Source: Thecamonas trahens ATCC 50062
Lineage: Eukaryota > Apusozoa > Apusomonadida > Apusomonadidae
DNA: 64,000 nt
Assembly: GCF_000142905.1 (NCBI RefSeq)
Contig: NW_013657676.1
Coordinates: 60,001 to 124,000, forward strand
Reading direction: 5' to 3'
Shown here: positions 51,367-62,809 of the stretch, in pieces
Layout of the letters: each line of letters begins with the position of its first letter
How positions within the stretch are numbered: the first letter of the stretch is position 1
Position numbers and translations under genes: made by a program
Notes under the pieces: generated by a model
What the model was told of the DNA's origin: nothing
Seen by the model: the letters and a program-made list of their open reading frames with translations, nothing else
Databases searched by the model: none

Positions 51367-54300
51367 ATGCTTCGCAGCAAGAAGCACCGAACAGGGGGCT
51401 CTACTGGTGGGGGGTCTGACGGAAGGTCTGGTGGTGGCTTAGGCGGTACCGGTGGCGGGAGTGCTGGTGGTCAAGCCACCGAGCGCTCGTCCAAGGAGCT
51501 GGAGAAGGAGCGCAAGATGACCGAGCGCCTGGCAGAGCTGGTTGCCACATACGGCGAGGATGTCCCAGTCTTGAGTGATGTACGCTGGTGAGCTGAGGGG
51601 GTGGGTGAGGGGAATGGGCGCCCCAAGGGGGGGGGGGGGGGGGGGAGGGAGGGAGGGAGGGACGGAGGACGACACTCACAGTTCGAGGCGGTTGGCGGTG
51701 TGCGGCTTGGTGTGGCGGATGCGGAGGGGGGAATACAGGACGCATGGCGGTACTTTGTGTATCTTGCAGACTCAACACAGGCTCCGCATTCGGATGGACG
51801 GCCGGCGAGCTCGGGCGCTGTACAGCCGCTGAGCAAGGCTCTCTCGGGACTGGCGGACTTTATCCGCTCGGGGCGGAGGGCCAAGTTTACTGTGATTACT
51901 CTCGATGACATCATGGCGTACGCCAAGGACAACGCCAAGCATCCTCTCTGTGCCCACGTTCGTGCTTATGCTGATGGCATTGACGAGATGCCCGAGGAGC
52001 TCCTGGCTCTGGTACTTGCCCGTAAGCTTGCGGACGATCGCGAGCTCGGGCTGGAAAAGAAGGAGGCCGCGCGCCGCGAGGCCGAGCGCGAACGGCAGCT
52101 GCAGATCGAGCGCGAGCGCGAAGAGCGTGAGGCGCTACAGGCTGCGCTCCGTGCAAGCGCAGGCGGGGGTGGTGGCGGGACCGGGACCGGTGGCCCGGGT
52201 GGGAAGTCGGCGCGCGGCTCGCGCGGGAGACAGGCGTCAAACCCGACGACGGCCCGCGGCGCGCAGTCGACTCGCGACGGTGGCAAGCGGCCGCCGCGCG
52301 GTCGCGGCCCGTCGGATCCGCATCACGACGACGACGGCGGCAGTGGGCCGCGCGGGCCAGGTAGTAGCACCGCCAAGGGTCGCCGCAGTGGCCGCGGTCG
52401 CCGCGGCGGCGCCCCGCAGACCGTTGTGCCCGAGATGGACGCGCTTGGCGATGAGCCCGATGACGGCCCGGACTGCTATCTCTGGCTCAAGGACTTTCCG
52501 CTCACTGTCACCTTTGTCGAGCTCTGTGCCAAGTATACGATCCCGCTCAACGCTGTGGCACATCTAGAGCCGGCCATGTCCGACGCCGTGCGCGCGTCGT
52601 CGGTCACCGTCGGAAGCGCTGGTGGGGGGCTCGGAACGAGCTCGATGCACAGCGGCGGGGCAGCGTCTCCGCGAGTCGGCCAGACGCCGACTCCGCCCGG
52701 CACCTCGGCAAGGTCCGAGTCGCGAGCATCGGCGTCGGGTCGGCCTACGTCGCGGCAGGCCCGGTCGCGGTCGTCGAAGCGAAGCGCAGCAGCATCACCG
52801 GGTGCCTCACCTGGTCCCTCGTCGTCTGCGGCTGTATCCGCTGCTGCTCTCCGTCGCAAGCGCCGGAAGGAGGCCAAGCTCTCGGCCTCGCACCAGCCGA
52901 CGACCGCTGTCACCGCAGTTGCCGCGTCGGATCTCGCACCATCGGGCAGCTCGATTGCGTCGATCAAGTCTGACTCGACCGCTACCGACACGCCCGCCTT
53001 CGACCCGTTGGCCCTCGCCCGGCCTTCGGCGCAAGCCGCCGAGCTTGTTGTCCCGGCCGGCTGCTCGGTGGCGCTCGCCAGGTTCCGTGCCGCCATCGAC
53101 GCCTCGCCGCCCGACTCGCTCCTCCGGTCCATCGTCATGTTCACCGTCTCCGCTGCCAACCGCAAGCCGCCGCTCATGGTTTACGACGAGCTGGCTGGGC
53201 GGCTCTTTGACGTCGTGGCCAAAGCCAAGATCCACTCGGCCTGGCGCGCCACTATGGACGTCGAGCCGATGCCAGCAGCGGACGGCCTCGGTGCAGTTCC
53301 GCTCGACGCGCTGCTCCCGAGTGCCACCAACCCTGCTCCACTCGCCACCTCGCGTTACCTGGAGCGACTTGCCGAGCTCCCGTCGTCTGTTGCTGTCACG
53401 CCGGCGCTTGTACTCGACGCCATGCTCGAGCAAGTCGCGTTTACTGCCAAAGGCCCGGCCGCGGTCGCCGCAGCCGTGGCCCAGGACTTTGCGTCGGCGC
53501 TAGACACAGCGCTGTCAGATCCGCTCGCGGAGCTTGTCGGCTTGGATGCAGAGTCGCCCGAGCAGGAGCATGCTCCCGAGCCCGAGGCAGCTGCGGACCT
53601 CTGCCCAGCAGTCTTGCCCTGGCACGACACACTCCAACACACGTACTGGGCACAGCCGCAAGTGCTCCAGATCGAGCGGTCGATTGCATTGCGGCTTCGG
53701 TCGGCGGCAGCAGACGCCAGTGCCGCTCTAGTGGCCAACGCTGCAGCAGACACAAGTGACTCTGAAGTTCGCCAGCTCGAGACGCGGGTCCTCTCCAACC
53801 ACTTTCTCTCGTTCCCGATTCCAGTTATGGAGCGGACCCTGGTGCTGTCGGCCTTTGAGAAGCTGCTTGGCGGCGCGGTGCCCGACGTCGAGTGGGACTT
53901 GCAGAGCCGCACCTTTTACGAGGACTTTGATTCCTTCTCGCTCCACACCCATCTCGCCGCGCTCCAGGCGCTCGACTATGACGTGGTGACAAGCTACTAC
54001 CCGCGGGACCACGCCATGCTGCTGGCGCTTGTTCCCTCAATGGACAGTCGGCGGATGTCGAGTAGTGTGTTTGAGCCCGAGGTGCGGACGCCGCTCTCGC
54101 TCTCAGCCTTTGTGGCGGCTGCCGACGCCGGTGCGCAGTTTTTCGACTGCGACGCCCTGGTCGAGTCGTTTACCTTTGAGCCGCCCATCGATCCCAAGGC
54201 GCCGCTCTCAATGGCACAGCGGCTGGAGCTGGCCAAAAAGTCGGCGTCATCGGCAATGGCCCAGCGCGGCGGACAGCAGCTGGCTCGGCTCGGTGGCGCA

Positions 54301-57300
54301 TCGCAGCAGGCTGCGAGCAAGACGCCGGTTGTCCAGACCAAGGCATATGAGCTCAACGACTCGCTGTTGCGGGCGTCGCTGGTAGAGACGCTGGTGTATC
54401 CCGCCGAGACCGAGACGTCGATCAAGGTCTGCGTCCGCCACTCGGCTCGGCCGCCGTCGACCCGCACCGCAAGCGATGTGCAAATTGCGGTCCGGCATGG
54501 CACGGCTTCCTCGTTCGCCATGCATCTTGCCCATCCGCCGACCGACGCGGGGCGGCACGACCCGAACCCGCCCAAGACACAGCGCAGCTCGCCACGCCAC
54601 ACATCGGCTGCCAACAACAACTCGATGGCTTCTGCCGAGCTCAGCACCACCGCGCCCGATGCTGCAGCTGTGGTTGCCGCCGCCGACACGCCGCTGGTGC
54701 CGTCGGCTACGGCGCCGCCGCCGCGGCCGGTCTTCACCTGGACGAGCGCCGATGGATCTGCGGCCCGGATTGCGGCAACTGCAGGCCCGGGCGTGGTGTG
54801 TGACATTACCACCGCAAGCGGCGTCACCGCCCGGGCTGCCACGGCCCGGCGTGAGGTTCAGCTTGCTGCGTATGCAGCTCCGCATGCGAGCGGCGCGCTC
54901 ACTGCCACAGGACCGAGCAGCAGCCGCGTGGCCGAGGCGGGGCGGACTGTCGCGTTTGACGGGACCGCCTCGATCTACCGCGTTGACGGCAGCGTTACAG
55001 TCCTTGCACCCAATGGCGGCATGTCGCAGTACGATCCAGTGAGTGATTCATGGACGTATCTGGCTGCCAATGGGTCGCGGTTTGCGGCCAAGGCGCCGGG
55101 CTCGGGCCACGGCCCGCCGCTCCCTGGCTCGCTGGCGAGCGCGACACGGATTGAGGCCGCGAGCGGTGCCCATGTGACCACCCGCGAAGACGGCCTGACT
55201 CTCTCGCTGGACGTGGGGCGGACATCGCGGGTTGTCACCTTTCCGGACGGAACAGTCCTCACTGCCGACGCTGCCGAGCTTGGTAGCGCGACGACGCTCG
55301 AGGTCGCCGCTCCGCGCGGAAGCTACGGCGGTGCGGTGGTCTCGCTGGATGTTGCGGCCGGGGTGGCGACTGTGGTGCTGGACGCTGGCGCGGCCGAGCT
55401 CCAGGTTGGAGCCACGAAGCTGCGAGTGGCCAAGGACGGCGCGTGGGTCCGGGCCGAGCTCGACGTTGGGCGGCTCGCGTTTGGCGGCGCCGGCACGCCC
55501 GAGTTTATGGGCACTGGACAGGCAAGCGTGTCTGGCGTGTACGCGTTTGACCTCTCATCGGGTTCGCTGCATGCTATCGACCGCCTCCGCAACGAGTTTC
55601 ACGTTGACGGCCACTCGGGTGTGGTGACAACGACGCCTGCGGGAGCGCGGGAGTTGATGAGCGCTGTGGTGTCAGACGACTCTTCAGACGACGAGAGCGG
55701 CGCAGCGACGCCAGTGACGGCCCCGGGCGCTGACGCGAGCGTGACGCTCCTCTCGCGCGCCATCGTATCGGAAGACCATCCGCCGCGACTGTTTGTGGTG
55801 CGGACGGACGGCTCCGGCTACGAGCTTATGGACGAGAGCATGGCCCTCCACTTTCTCCACAGTGTCGAATCCTCGCTTGAGGCCGGCGCCGGTGCGTCCA
55901 GTGGTTTTGCCGGCTCGCTCTCGGTGGAGCCACTGGCCGGCGACGTGCAGTCGACGGTCTTCTCGCTCTTGACCAAGGTTGCACCTGTTGGTGCCGCACC
56001 GCACAAGCTGCGCCAGCTGCGGCGGCACGCCCAGCTCTCGCACGAGCAGCGCAAGGTTCTGATGGGCGAGCTCCAGGCGTTTGACGAGTGGCAAGCCGGC
56101 CGTCAGTCTGCACTGGCCGAGTTGGCGCTCGCCGACGACCGCAAGTCCGCCGACGTTGCGCTGCAGACCGAGGTCTCGCGGCGAGTTCTTGCTGCCCGAG
56201 TTGAGGCCAAGAAGAAGCAGGCTGAGGAGGCGCAGTTGCAGCCGGCATCGGAGCCTGTTCAGCAGAATGTCGAGGCTTCCGCAAGTGCCGCCGCGCCGTC
56301 GGCAACTCACAGCGATGCTGCAGTTGATTGCCGCAACCCGCTGGGAGCTACGGTTGATCGCCACGCGCCGCCAGCAGCATACTTTGAGACTGCGCAAGGT
56401 CAGGCGTTTCTTGCAGCGCAAGCCGCGACGCTGGAGCGGGAACAGGTGGTGCATGGCATTCCGCAGGAGACGCGGTCGATTTCGCGGGCTTCGCCGTCGC
56501 GGTCGGGCTACCGTGGGCTGGATCACCTGAGCATGACGCCGCTGCAGGGCCCTGCAGTGGTGGTGCCGTCGACGCTCCGCGCGCACGTCTCGATCTCGGA
56601 CTCGGACGACTCGGACGACGACGCGCCGCCGGTGGAAGGCACTGTTGTGGAGCTGGAGACGGCAACGGCAGAGGAGGCGGCGGCGGATGAGGCGCGGGCG
56701 CGCGAGCGGGCGGCGGATGGGACGGGCATGCGGTCGCTCGGCGTCCTTCCACCCATCAGCACGCCGAAGCGAAGCGGGAGGCAGAGGCGGCGGCGCGGAT
56801 CCGAAGCGTCGACGGCAAGCTCGGTCTCGACCAAGACCTCGCCGCTCTCGGTGTCTGTGGATGGGCAGAGCCGGCGGCCCGGTGGCGAGCGGGCGCTCCC
56901 GCGGGTGCTCCGCGGCAGCCGCGGCGACACAGTCAACACCGAGTACCTCGAGCGCGAGCTGCCTGTGAGGCGGTTCGTCAAGACCTCGTCGGTGATGCAG
57001 GCGTCGGCCAAGGGCACCCACCATGCGCGGCAGCTGTTTGGCTTTGAAGTCTTCCCCACCGAGCTCGACATGGGCGTGCTCGCTGTGTCGGCCGTTTACC
57101 GGCTCGCCTTTACGCTCCGCAACGTCGGCGTCGAGTCGGCGCGCTTCCGGGTGAGCCAGCCCAAGACGCCCGGCATGCGGGTCCGGTTCTCGACCGGCCC
57201 GGTTGCGCCGGGCATGGCGGTCTCGCTCGAGCTCGAGTTTGCGCTCCCCGCCGAGACCTCGCTGCTCGGTGAGGTGCTCGACGAGGTGGTCATCACCACA

Positions 57301-57549
57301 GAAGCCGACGTCTTCCATCTCGCAGTCTCGGCGCGGGTGGTGACACTGGATGAGGCGCGTGCGCTGTACCATGCCCAGGGCGGCAAACCGATTGCTGCCC
57401 CGGGCGTCAAGCGGGTCCCTGTCCGTCGCACTTCTGGCCATTCGGCCCCATCCACCCCCTCGTCAGCCCCGCGCTCGTTGCGATCGCGCGGCAGCCGTCG
57501 CCAGTGGGTTCTCCCAGCCACCCCGCCGGCCCCTGCAGTCACCGAATGA
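51367..57549 (+). CDS. SPAG17: SPAG17/PF6-like central-pair protein
   Basis: Large scaffold of the C1a projection of the ciliary central apparatus (family knowledge). Proposed exons 51367-51579 and 51781-57549 give 1993 residues. The donor is GTACGC and the acceptor ACACAG keeps phase; a nearby TTGCAG does not. Family-like pieces in order are KALSGLADFIRSGRRAKFT, YLWLKDFPLTVTFVELCAKY (compare the SPAG17 region on LGIPITSV), repeated strand-rich D-G segments (SSRVAEAGRTVAFDGTASI, VTFPDGTVL), PRLFVVRTDGSGYELM and a C-terminal ASH/MSP-like domain (FEVFPTELDMGVLAV, FTLRNVGVESARFRV, STGPVAPGM). The intron holds a G19 run at 51627-51645. Presence implies a motile flagellum. Confidence 0.88.
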
Positions 57550-58020
57550 TACTATTCTTGAATGAACCCTCCCCAATGTGAGTGCCTCTCTCTCTCTCTC
57601 TCCCTCTCTGGTCCGCCTCCTTCCAGCGATACGTGTGATTGTCAGCAAAAACCTACATGTCCAATCACCGGGTCTTTACCAGCCGCAGCCGCAGTAAGCC
57701 CATTTGCCACTCACATTCAGCACTTGACGCACCTCAACCCCCGACCCCCCCCCCCCCCCCCCCCTTCCCACCTTCCCACCCACACCTGGCACACCAACCC
57801 ACCCACCGCACAGGTACACAACGTTGTGAGCAGGGAAACCATCCCCTCATCACCCATACCCCTGTGACCAAGGACGTACCCCTGGCAATCCCCCCCCCTC
57901 CCGGTCACCGCCACACACACCACACACACCCGGACTCGAGAAGACGCCAAGTGCGGAAACGGGCAGAGAGGAAGATAGACATCAACAAGAAGTCCTATAT
58001 TCATTGTGGTGCTGAGTATT
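57550..58020. other. Intergenic
   Basis: About 470 bp between SPAG17 and the RasGEF, both plus. It holds a (TC)n tract near 57580-57607, a C20 run at 57745-57764 and a (CA)-rich stretch near 57910. No gene was seen. Confidence 0.5.
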
Positions 58021-60993
58021 ATGGCAGAGTCGGGTGAAATGGCCGGTTTGAGCCCGGAAGAGGTGGCGGCCAAGAAGGAGCAGGAACGGAAACTGGCCAT
58101 GTTGCTTGGTCTCGATCTCAATGCGCTCGGCCTGGCCCCGGTGGCTGCATCTGCGGCTGATGGTGCCGGTGCGAGTGTGGATGCCAATACCGGTACGAGT
58201 CCGAGTTTGAGTGGCGGCGGCCAAGGTGCGGTGGGTGTCGGAGCCGGATCAGGGGCGTCTTTGGGTGCAAATGCGAGCAATGACGCTGGCCGGCTGCTGA
58301 CAAGCGCGCCGAGAGGAAGCGGGCTGCAGAGGTCGGTGACAATGGGCGCGGACGCTGAGCTCGAGACCGAGCGTGCGGCGCGCGAAGCCCGTGAGGCCGA
58401 GGCAGCGGCGGCGGCGGCGGCGGTCGATGTGGCCGTGGTCGGTCTGGCCAAGGGCAGGCTGAACAAGGACGGCGTGCCGCGGAGCGTGCAGTCGGGTGAA
58501 ATGCCCAACTCGCTATTCGGCAACGGGTCAACCAAGAGCGGCGAGCGTCTGCACGAAATCAACTCGGCGTCGCGGGCTTCGTTTGCTTTCTCGGGCTTTT
58601 CGGACGACGAGGGCGAGTCCGCCGGCGGTGGAGACAAGGCAATGGGCAGCGGTGGCTCGGGCGACAGCGGCGGGGAGGCAGGGCTTTTGGGTCCGCCGCG
58701 GCCGCAGGGAAACGCCTCACAGTCTTCGCCGATTGTAGACTCGTCGATGTTTGTGTCGCTCATGGGCAATGACGCGATGTTTGCCGAGCTTGATAATCTG
58801 CCGATGGGGTCACCCAAGGCATCGCCGGTAGACTCGCCAGCAGACTCGCCGCGGTCGTCGACGGCGATTGCGGTGCCCGGCTCGGGCTCGAGCTCGGCCA
58901 ATCCGCGGTCGCGGGTGGGCTCCATCGACCAGTCGGACTTTTTCCAGAACTCGCCGGAGCAGAGCTCCGAGCTCAAGCAGTCGCCGTCGGGGCTCCACTC
59001 TGATGAGTCGAGCGGCGGCCGGGCGACGTCGCCTGCGAGCCGGCTGATGGGTCAGTCGATTCGGGCGCGCAAGGCGACGATGCCGACGCGACGGCGACGG
59101 CCGTCGAACCTGTTCACGCCGCCGTCTGCGGCGACGTCACGCGAGTGGAAGATTAAGCGGCGGGTTCAGGTCATGCGCAACCGCGAGTCGACGCACTTTC
59201 GCAATGCAACGCGGTTCCTTGCGGCACAGTCACGGATTCGGTCGACGTCGCGGCGGTCTGTTCGGGTCTCGTCGACTTTTGAGCTCTCGTCGGAACAAGA
59301 GGCCAAGCTTGCGCGGTACTCGCGCCGGGCGTACCTGACCTCGCTGCAAAAGCGGGTCAAGAACGACTCGAGCCGTGCGAGCGGCGGGGCGTCGTCGCTC
59401 GCCTTTTTGCCGACAACCAACTTTCGCGGTCACTCAGGCACCCAAGTGGAGGCACTTGTCAAGCGGTCGCAGTGGGTCGGTGATCTGGAGCGTGTGGTGG
59501 AGTGGCCGATGGGGGCACCGCTCCCACCGTGGTCGAAGATCATGTACGACCTCGCGCTGCGGTTGCAGCAGAACTCTGCGTTCATCGGCGCGGGCGTGCA
59601 CGCCGGCGGGAGCAAGGGCGGGTACGGCGGTGTGGGCGGGCAGGAGTCATCGCTCCTCACGGCGCTGATGGAGCAGAAGAAGGACGAGCCGAGCCGGTCG
59701 GACCGGGTGGTGTGGGACGAGCCGGACTCGCCTGACAACCTTGTTGTGGAGATTGACGCAAACAACCACGAGATTGTGGTTGCCGGAACGCTGGCCAAGC
59801 TTGTAGAGCGTTTGACGTACCACCGGTACCCGGACCCGATGTATCTCTCGGCCTTTCTCCTCACGTACCGGTCGTTCACCACGCCACCGCAGCTGCTGGA
59901 CTTGCTGGAGCAGCGGTTCAACGCGACGCCGCCCGCGGGCGCGTCGGGCGAGGAGCTGATGAAGTTCCGCAAGACGCGGGAGATCCAGCGAATCCGGGTG
60001 CTCCTTGTGTTCAAGCAGTGGGTGGCAAACCACTTTGACGACTACGTTGACGTCGAGGGCCTGCTTGACTCGCTCAAGCAAGTGCTGGCCAAGATGAAGG
60101 GCTCTGGCGTGGAGAAGGGGGCGACCAAGCTGATGGAGGACATCGCCAAGCGCGAGGCGCAGGAGCACAAGTCGCGGCGGATGCTTGTGTTTGACACGCC
60201 GCCACCGCCGCCGCTGGTGCCCGAGAGTGCAGACGCGAGCACTTTTTCGCTGCTCTCGATCCCGCCGCGCGAGCTGGCGCGACAGGTCACCCTCCGTGAG
60301 TTTGCCCTCTACTCGGCCATCAAGCCGTACGAGTGTCTCAACCAGGCGTGGGCCGTGAAGCCAGACGAAGTGGAGGGCTTGTACAAGGCGCCGCACATCC
60401 GGTCAATCATCTCGCGGTTCAACGCCATGTCCGAGTACGTGGCAGTGACCATTCTTCGGGAAGCCGAACTCGAGGCGCGGGTGGCGGTCGTCACGCGGTT
60501 CATCCAGATTGCCTCCGAGCTCCGCAAGATCAACAACTTCAACGGAGTCATGGAGATCCTCGCCGGCCTGCAGCTGACGCCGATCTTTCGGCTCAAGCGG
60601 ACGTGGGCCGGCGTCTCGCCGCGCAACATGTCCAAGTTCAACGAGCTTGCCGCCGAGATGAACCGCGACCTCAACTACAAGGCGCCGCGGGCTGCGCTGG
60701 CGACGGCCAATCCGCCGTGCATCCCGTACCTCGGCATCTTCCTCACCGACCTCACCTTTGTGGAGGACGGAAACTCGGACCTCACACCGTCCGGCCTCAT
60801 CAACTTTGACAAGCGCCGGCGGCTGGCCCTCATCATCGGCGAGGTCCAGCAGTACCAGCAGACGCCGTACTGTCTGCAGGCGCTCCCGCAGTTACAAGAC
60901 TGGATCTGGGGCGAGAGCGAGGCCGTGGAGTATGACGAGAGCGTCATGTATGACCGTTCGCTGGAGGTCGAGCCGCGTGAGAGCACCGCCTGA
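58021..60993 (+). CDS. Ras guanine nucleotide exchange factor (REM + CDC25 domains)
   Basis: 990 residues from ATG 58021, single exon. The first half is Ser/Gly/Ala-rich with a basic segment (WKIKRRVQVMRNRES). The RasGEF-N/REM domain begins near 59770 (VVAGTLAKLVERLTYHRYPD, SAFLLTYRSFTTPPQLLDLL). The CDC25 catalytic domain begins near 60250 (LLSIPPRELARQVTLREFAL) and has MSEYVAVTILREAE, RKINNFNGVMEILAGLQL, RLKRTWAGVSPRN, PPCIPYLGIFLTDLTFVEDG and LINFDKRRRLALIIGEVQQ. All core motifs are present, so it should activate a Ras/Rap GTPase. It opposes the two RasGAPs in this window. The stop is 33 bp from that of the convergent oxidoreductase gene. Confidence 0.93.
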   Translation: MAESGEMAGLSPEEVAAKKEQERKLAMLLGLDLNALGLAPVAASAADGAGASVDANTGTSPSLSGGGQGAVGVGAGSGASLGANASNDAGRLLTSAPRGSGLQRSVTMGADAELETERAAREAREAEAAAAAAAVDVAVVGLAKGRLNKDGVPRSVQSGEMPNSLFGNGSTKSGERLHEINSASRASFAFSGFSDDEGESAGGGDKAMGSGGSGDSGGEAGLLGPPRPQGNASQSSPIVDSSMFVSLMGNDAMFAELDNLPMGSPKASPVDSPADSPRSSTAIAVPGSGSSSANPRSRVGSIDQSDFFQNSPEQSSELKQSPSGLHSDESSGGRATSPASRLMGQSIRARKATMPTRRRRPSNLFTPPSAATSREWKIKRRVQVMRNRESTHFRNATRFLAAQSRIRSTSRRSVRVSSTFELSSEQEAKLARYSRRAYLTSLQKRVKNDSSRASGGASSLAFLPTTNFRGHSGTQVEALVKRSQWVGDLERVVEWPMGAPLPPWSKIMYDLALRLQQNSAFIGAGVHAGGSKGGYGGVGGQESSLLTALMEQKKDEPSRSDRVVWDEPDSPDNLVVEIDANNHEIVVAGTLAKLVERLTYHRYPDPMYLSAFLLTYRSFTTPPQLLDLLEQRFNATPPAGASGEELMKFRKTREIQRIRVLLVFKQWVANHFDDYVDVEGLLDSLKQVLAKMKGSGVEKGATKLMEDIAKREAQEHKSRRMLVFDTPPPPPLVPESADASTFSLLSIPPRELARQVTLREFALYSAIKPYECLNQAWAVKPDEVEGLYKAPHIRSIISRFNAMSEYVAVTILREAELEARVAVVTRFIQIASELRKINNFNGVMEILAGLQLTPIFRLKRTWAGVSPRNMSKFNELAAEMNRDLNYKAPRAALATANPPCIPYLGIFLTDLTFVEDGNSDLTPSGLINFDKRRRLALIIGEVQQYQQTPYCLQALPQLQDWIWGESEAVEYDESVMYDRSLEVEPRESTA

Positions 60994-61026
60994 CTCGGCA
61001 GGCTAGCGTGGAGTGCGCGTGGCGTT

Positions 61027-62148
61027 TTACTCGGACGCACCGCCGGGGACAAGGAGGATCTTGCCGGTCGTGCCGCGCGACTCGAGGGCGCGATGGGCGT
61101 CGGCTGCCGACTCGAGCGGAAAGGTAGCGCCGACGGTGACGGTGAGGTCGCCGGCGGCGATCCAGGCAAAGAGGTCTGCGAGGCGGGAATCAAACTCGCC
61201 GGGGCCAGAAATAAAGTCGCCGAGCGAGGGCCGGGTGAGGTACTTGGAGCCCTTGAGCGAGGCGAGAATGTTGACGGGCGGGACAGCGCCCGAGGCATTG
61301 CCAAACGAGACCATGGTGCCGCGCGGCTTGAGGACGGTCATCGAGGCGTCAAAGGTGGCGGCCCCGACGCCGTCAAAGACAACGTCGACACCGACGCCGG
61401 CGGTGATGCGGTCGATGGCGTCGACAACCGAATCCTCCGAGTACTTGATGACGTGGTCGACCTTGCCGACCGAGGTGGCGAGCTCGGCCTTGGCGTCGGT
61501 GGAGACGGTGCCGATGACGGTAGCGCCGGCGTTCTTGCACATCTGGGCGAGAAGGAGTCCGGTGCCACCAGCGGCAGCGTGCACCAGCACGGTCTCGCCG
61601 GCCTTGACCTTGTACGACGAGTGGGCGAGGTAGTGGGCGGTAAGGCCCTGCAGCATGACTGCCGCGCCCTGCTCCTCAGTCACGCCGGCAGGCAGCTTGG
61701 CGGCGCGGCTGGTGGCCACCGCCGTGTACTGGGCGTACGCGCCAGGCGTCAGCACGTAGGCAGCCTTGTCACCAACCGCCCACCCAGCCGCAGCGGCGTC
61801 AACGCCCACCGCCACCACCTCGCCAGCGCCCTCACGGCCGAGAGTGTACGGCAGCGGGACCTTGTACAGGCCCGAGCGGTGGTACGTGTCGATGAAGTTG
61901 AGTCCGGCAGCCGCATTGCGGACAACAATCTGGTCGGCGGCAGCCTCAGGCATCGGCAGCTCGGTATACGACAACACCGATGCGTCGCCGTGCTCGTTGA
62001 TGACGATTCCGTGGTTGTTGCTGCCAAGGGATGTGGGGGTTGTGTGAGTGGGTGCCATGTCATGGGTGAGGTGGGGGGGGGGGGGAGGGGGAGGGGGAGG
62101 GGAGGGCGAGGTCGCCCAAGCGCACATGCACACACACACACACACATG

Positions 62149-62205
<57 letters not shown>

Positions 62206-62220
62206 ATACCTGGAAGACAT
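61027..62220 (-). CDS. Zeta-crystallin-like NADPH:quinone oxidoreductase
   Basis: MDR-superfamily reductase without zinc. Proposed exons 62220-62210 and 62020-61027 encode 334 residues. The mini exon supplies MSS and part of a Ser. Its donor is AG/GTATGT and the acceptor TTGGCAG, giving MSSSNNHGIVINEHGDA, a normal family start. The alternative ATG at 62058 (343 residues) would read through the intron end. Motifs are LNFIDTYHRSGLY, LGREGAGEVVAVG, the NADPH site VHAAAGGTGLLLAQM, VFDGVGAATFDAS and the C-terminal TTGKILLVPG. The 189-nt intron contains a long (CA)n tract and a G13 run. Confidence 0.88.
62128..62200. repeat. (CA)n microsatellite within intron
   Basis: Two long CA tracts separated by a TGAA interruption (near 62147) inside the quinone oxidoreductase intron. 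Confidence 0.95.
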
Positions 62221-62809
62221 GGCTGTGTCGAGAGCAGTGGTGGCAGTGATGGTGATGGCTGACGTGGCGGTGAGCGGGCGGACGGTGCCTGTTCCCCCAC
62301 CCCCACCACCACCCCCACCACCACCACCACCACCACCACCACAGCTACCACTCATGCCCATGACACAGCCACCGAGACCGAGACCGGGACGAGCACGGCT
62401 GTAGACGGTACCTGTGAGGGTGAGGGTGAGGGTGCATAGCGAGAGGGCCAGTCGTTGTGTACTCATCCCCATCGTCCTCCCCATCATGCTCAGCATCTTT
62501 GTCGCCCCACTCGCTCCTGCGCTAGGTGTGACTGGCTGGCTTTGCTTCGGCCGCTGTTCCCCCTCACACTGGCCCGTATCTTCTCGCAGAAACAAACAAA
62601 CTGTGCCATCGCACATCCATCGCACTCTACATCTTTGTCCTCACTACTACATCCAGGCCATGGCCACCGTTTGAGCCGCTTGCGCCTGGTGCTTATATTT
62701 CCACCCAAACAACAGCGGCGCGCTGCGTTGAGATCAAGTGATCATTGTCGTTGGTGAGCACCCTCCACTCTGTCGCGTCAGCAAAGTTGGCACGTACACC
62801 TTTTACGAG
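62221..62809. other. Intergenic
   Basis: About 590 bp between two minus-strand genes: promoter of the oxidoreductase and 3' flank of the transporter. It holds a (CCA)n tract at about 62300-62341. An open frame continues upstream of the oxidoreductase exon to 62625 but its translation is repeat-derived. Confidence 0.45.

Noticed and set aside
55684-57441. 585-residue minus-strand open frame
   Set aside because: Antisense shadow of SPAG17 with Arg/His-rich translation.
61027-62625. Long N-terminal extension of the quinone oxidoreductase
   Set aside because: The extra frame encodes Gly and Val-Cys runs from (CCA)n and (CA)n repeats; a mini exon with proper splice sites gives a normal start.
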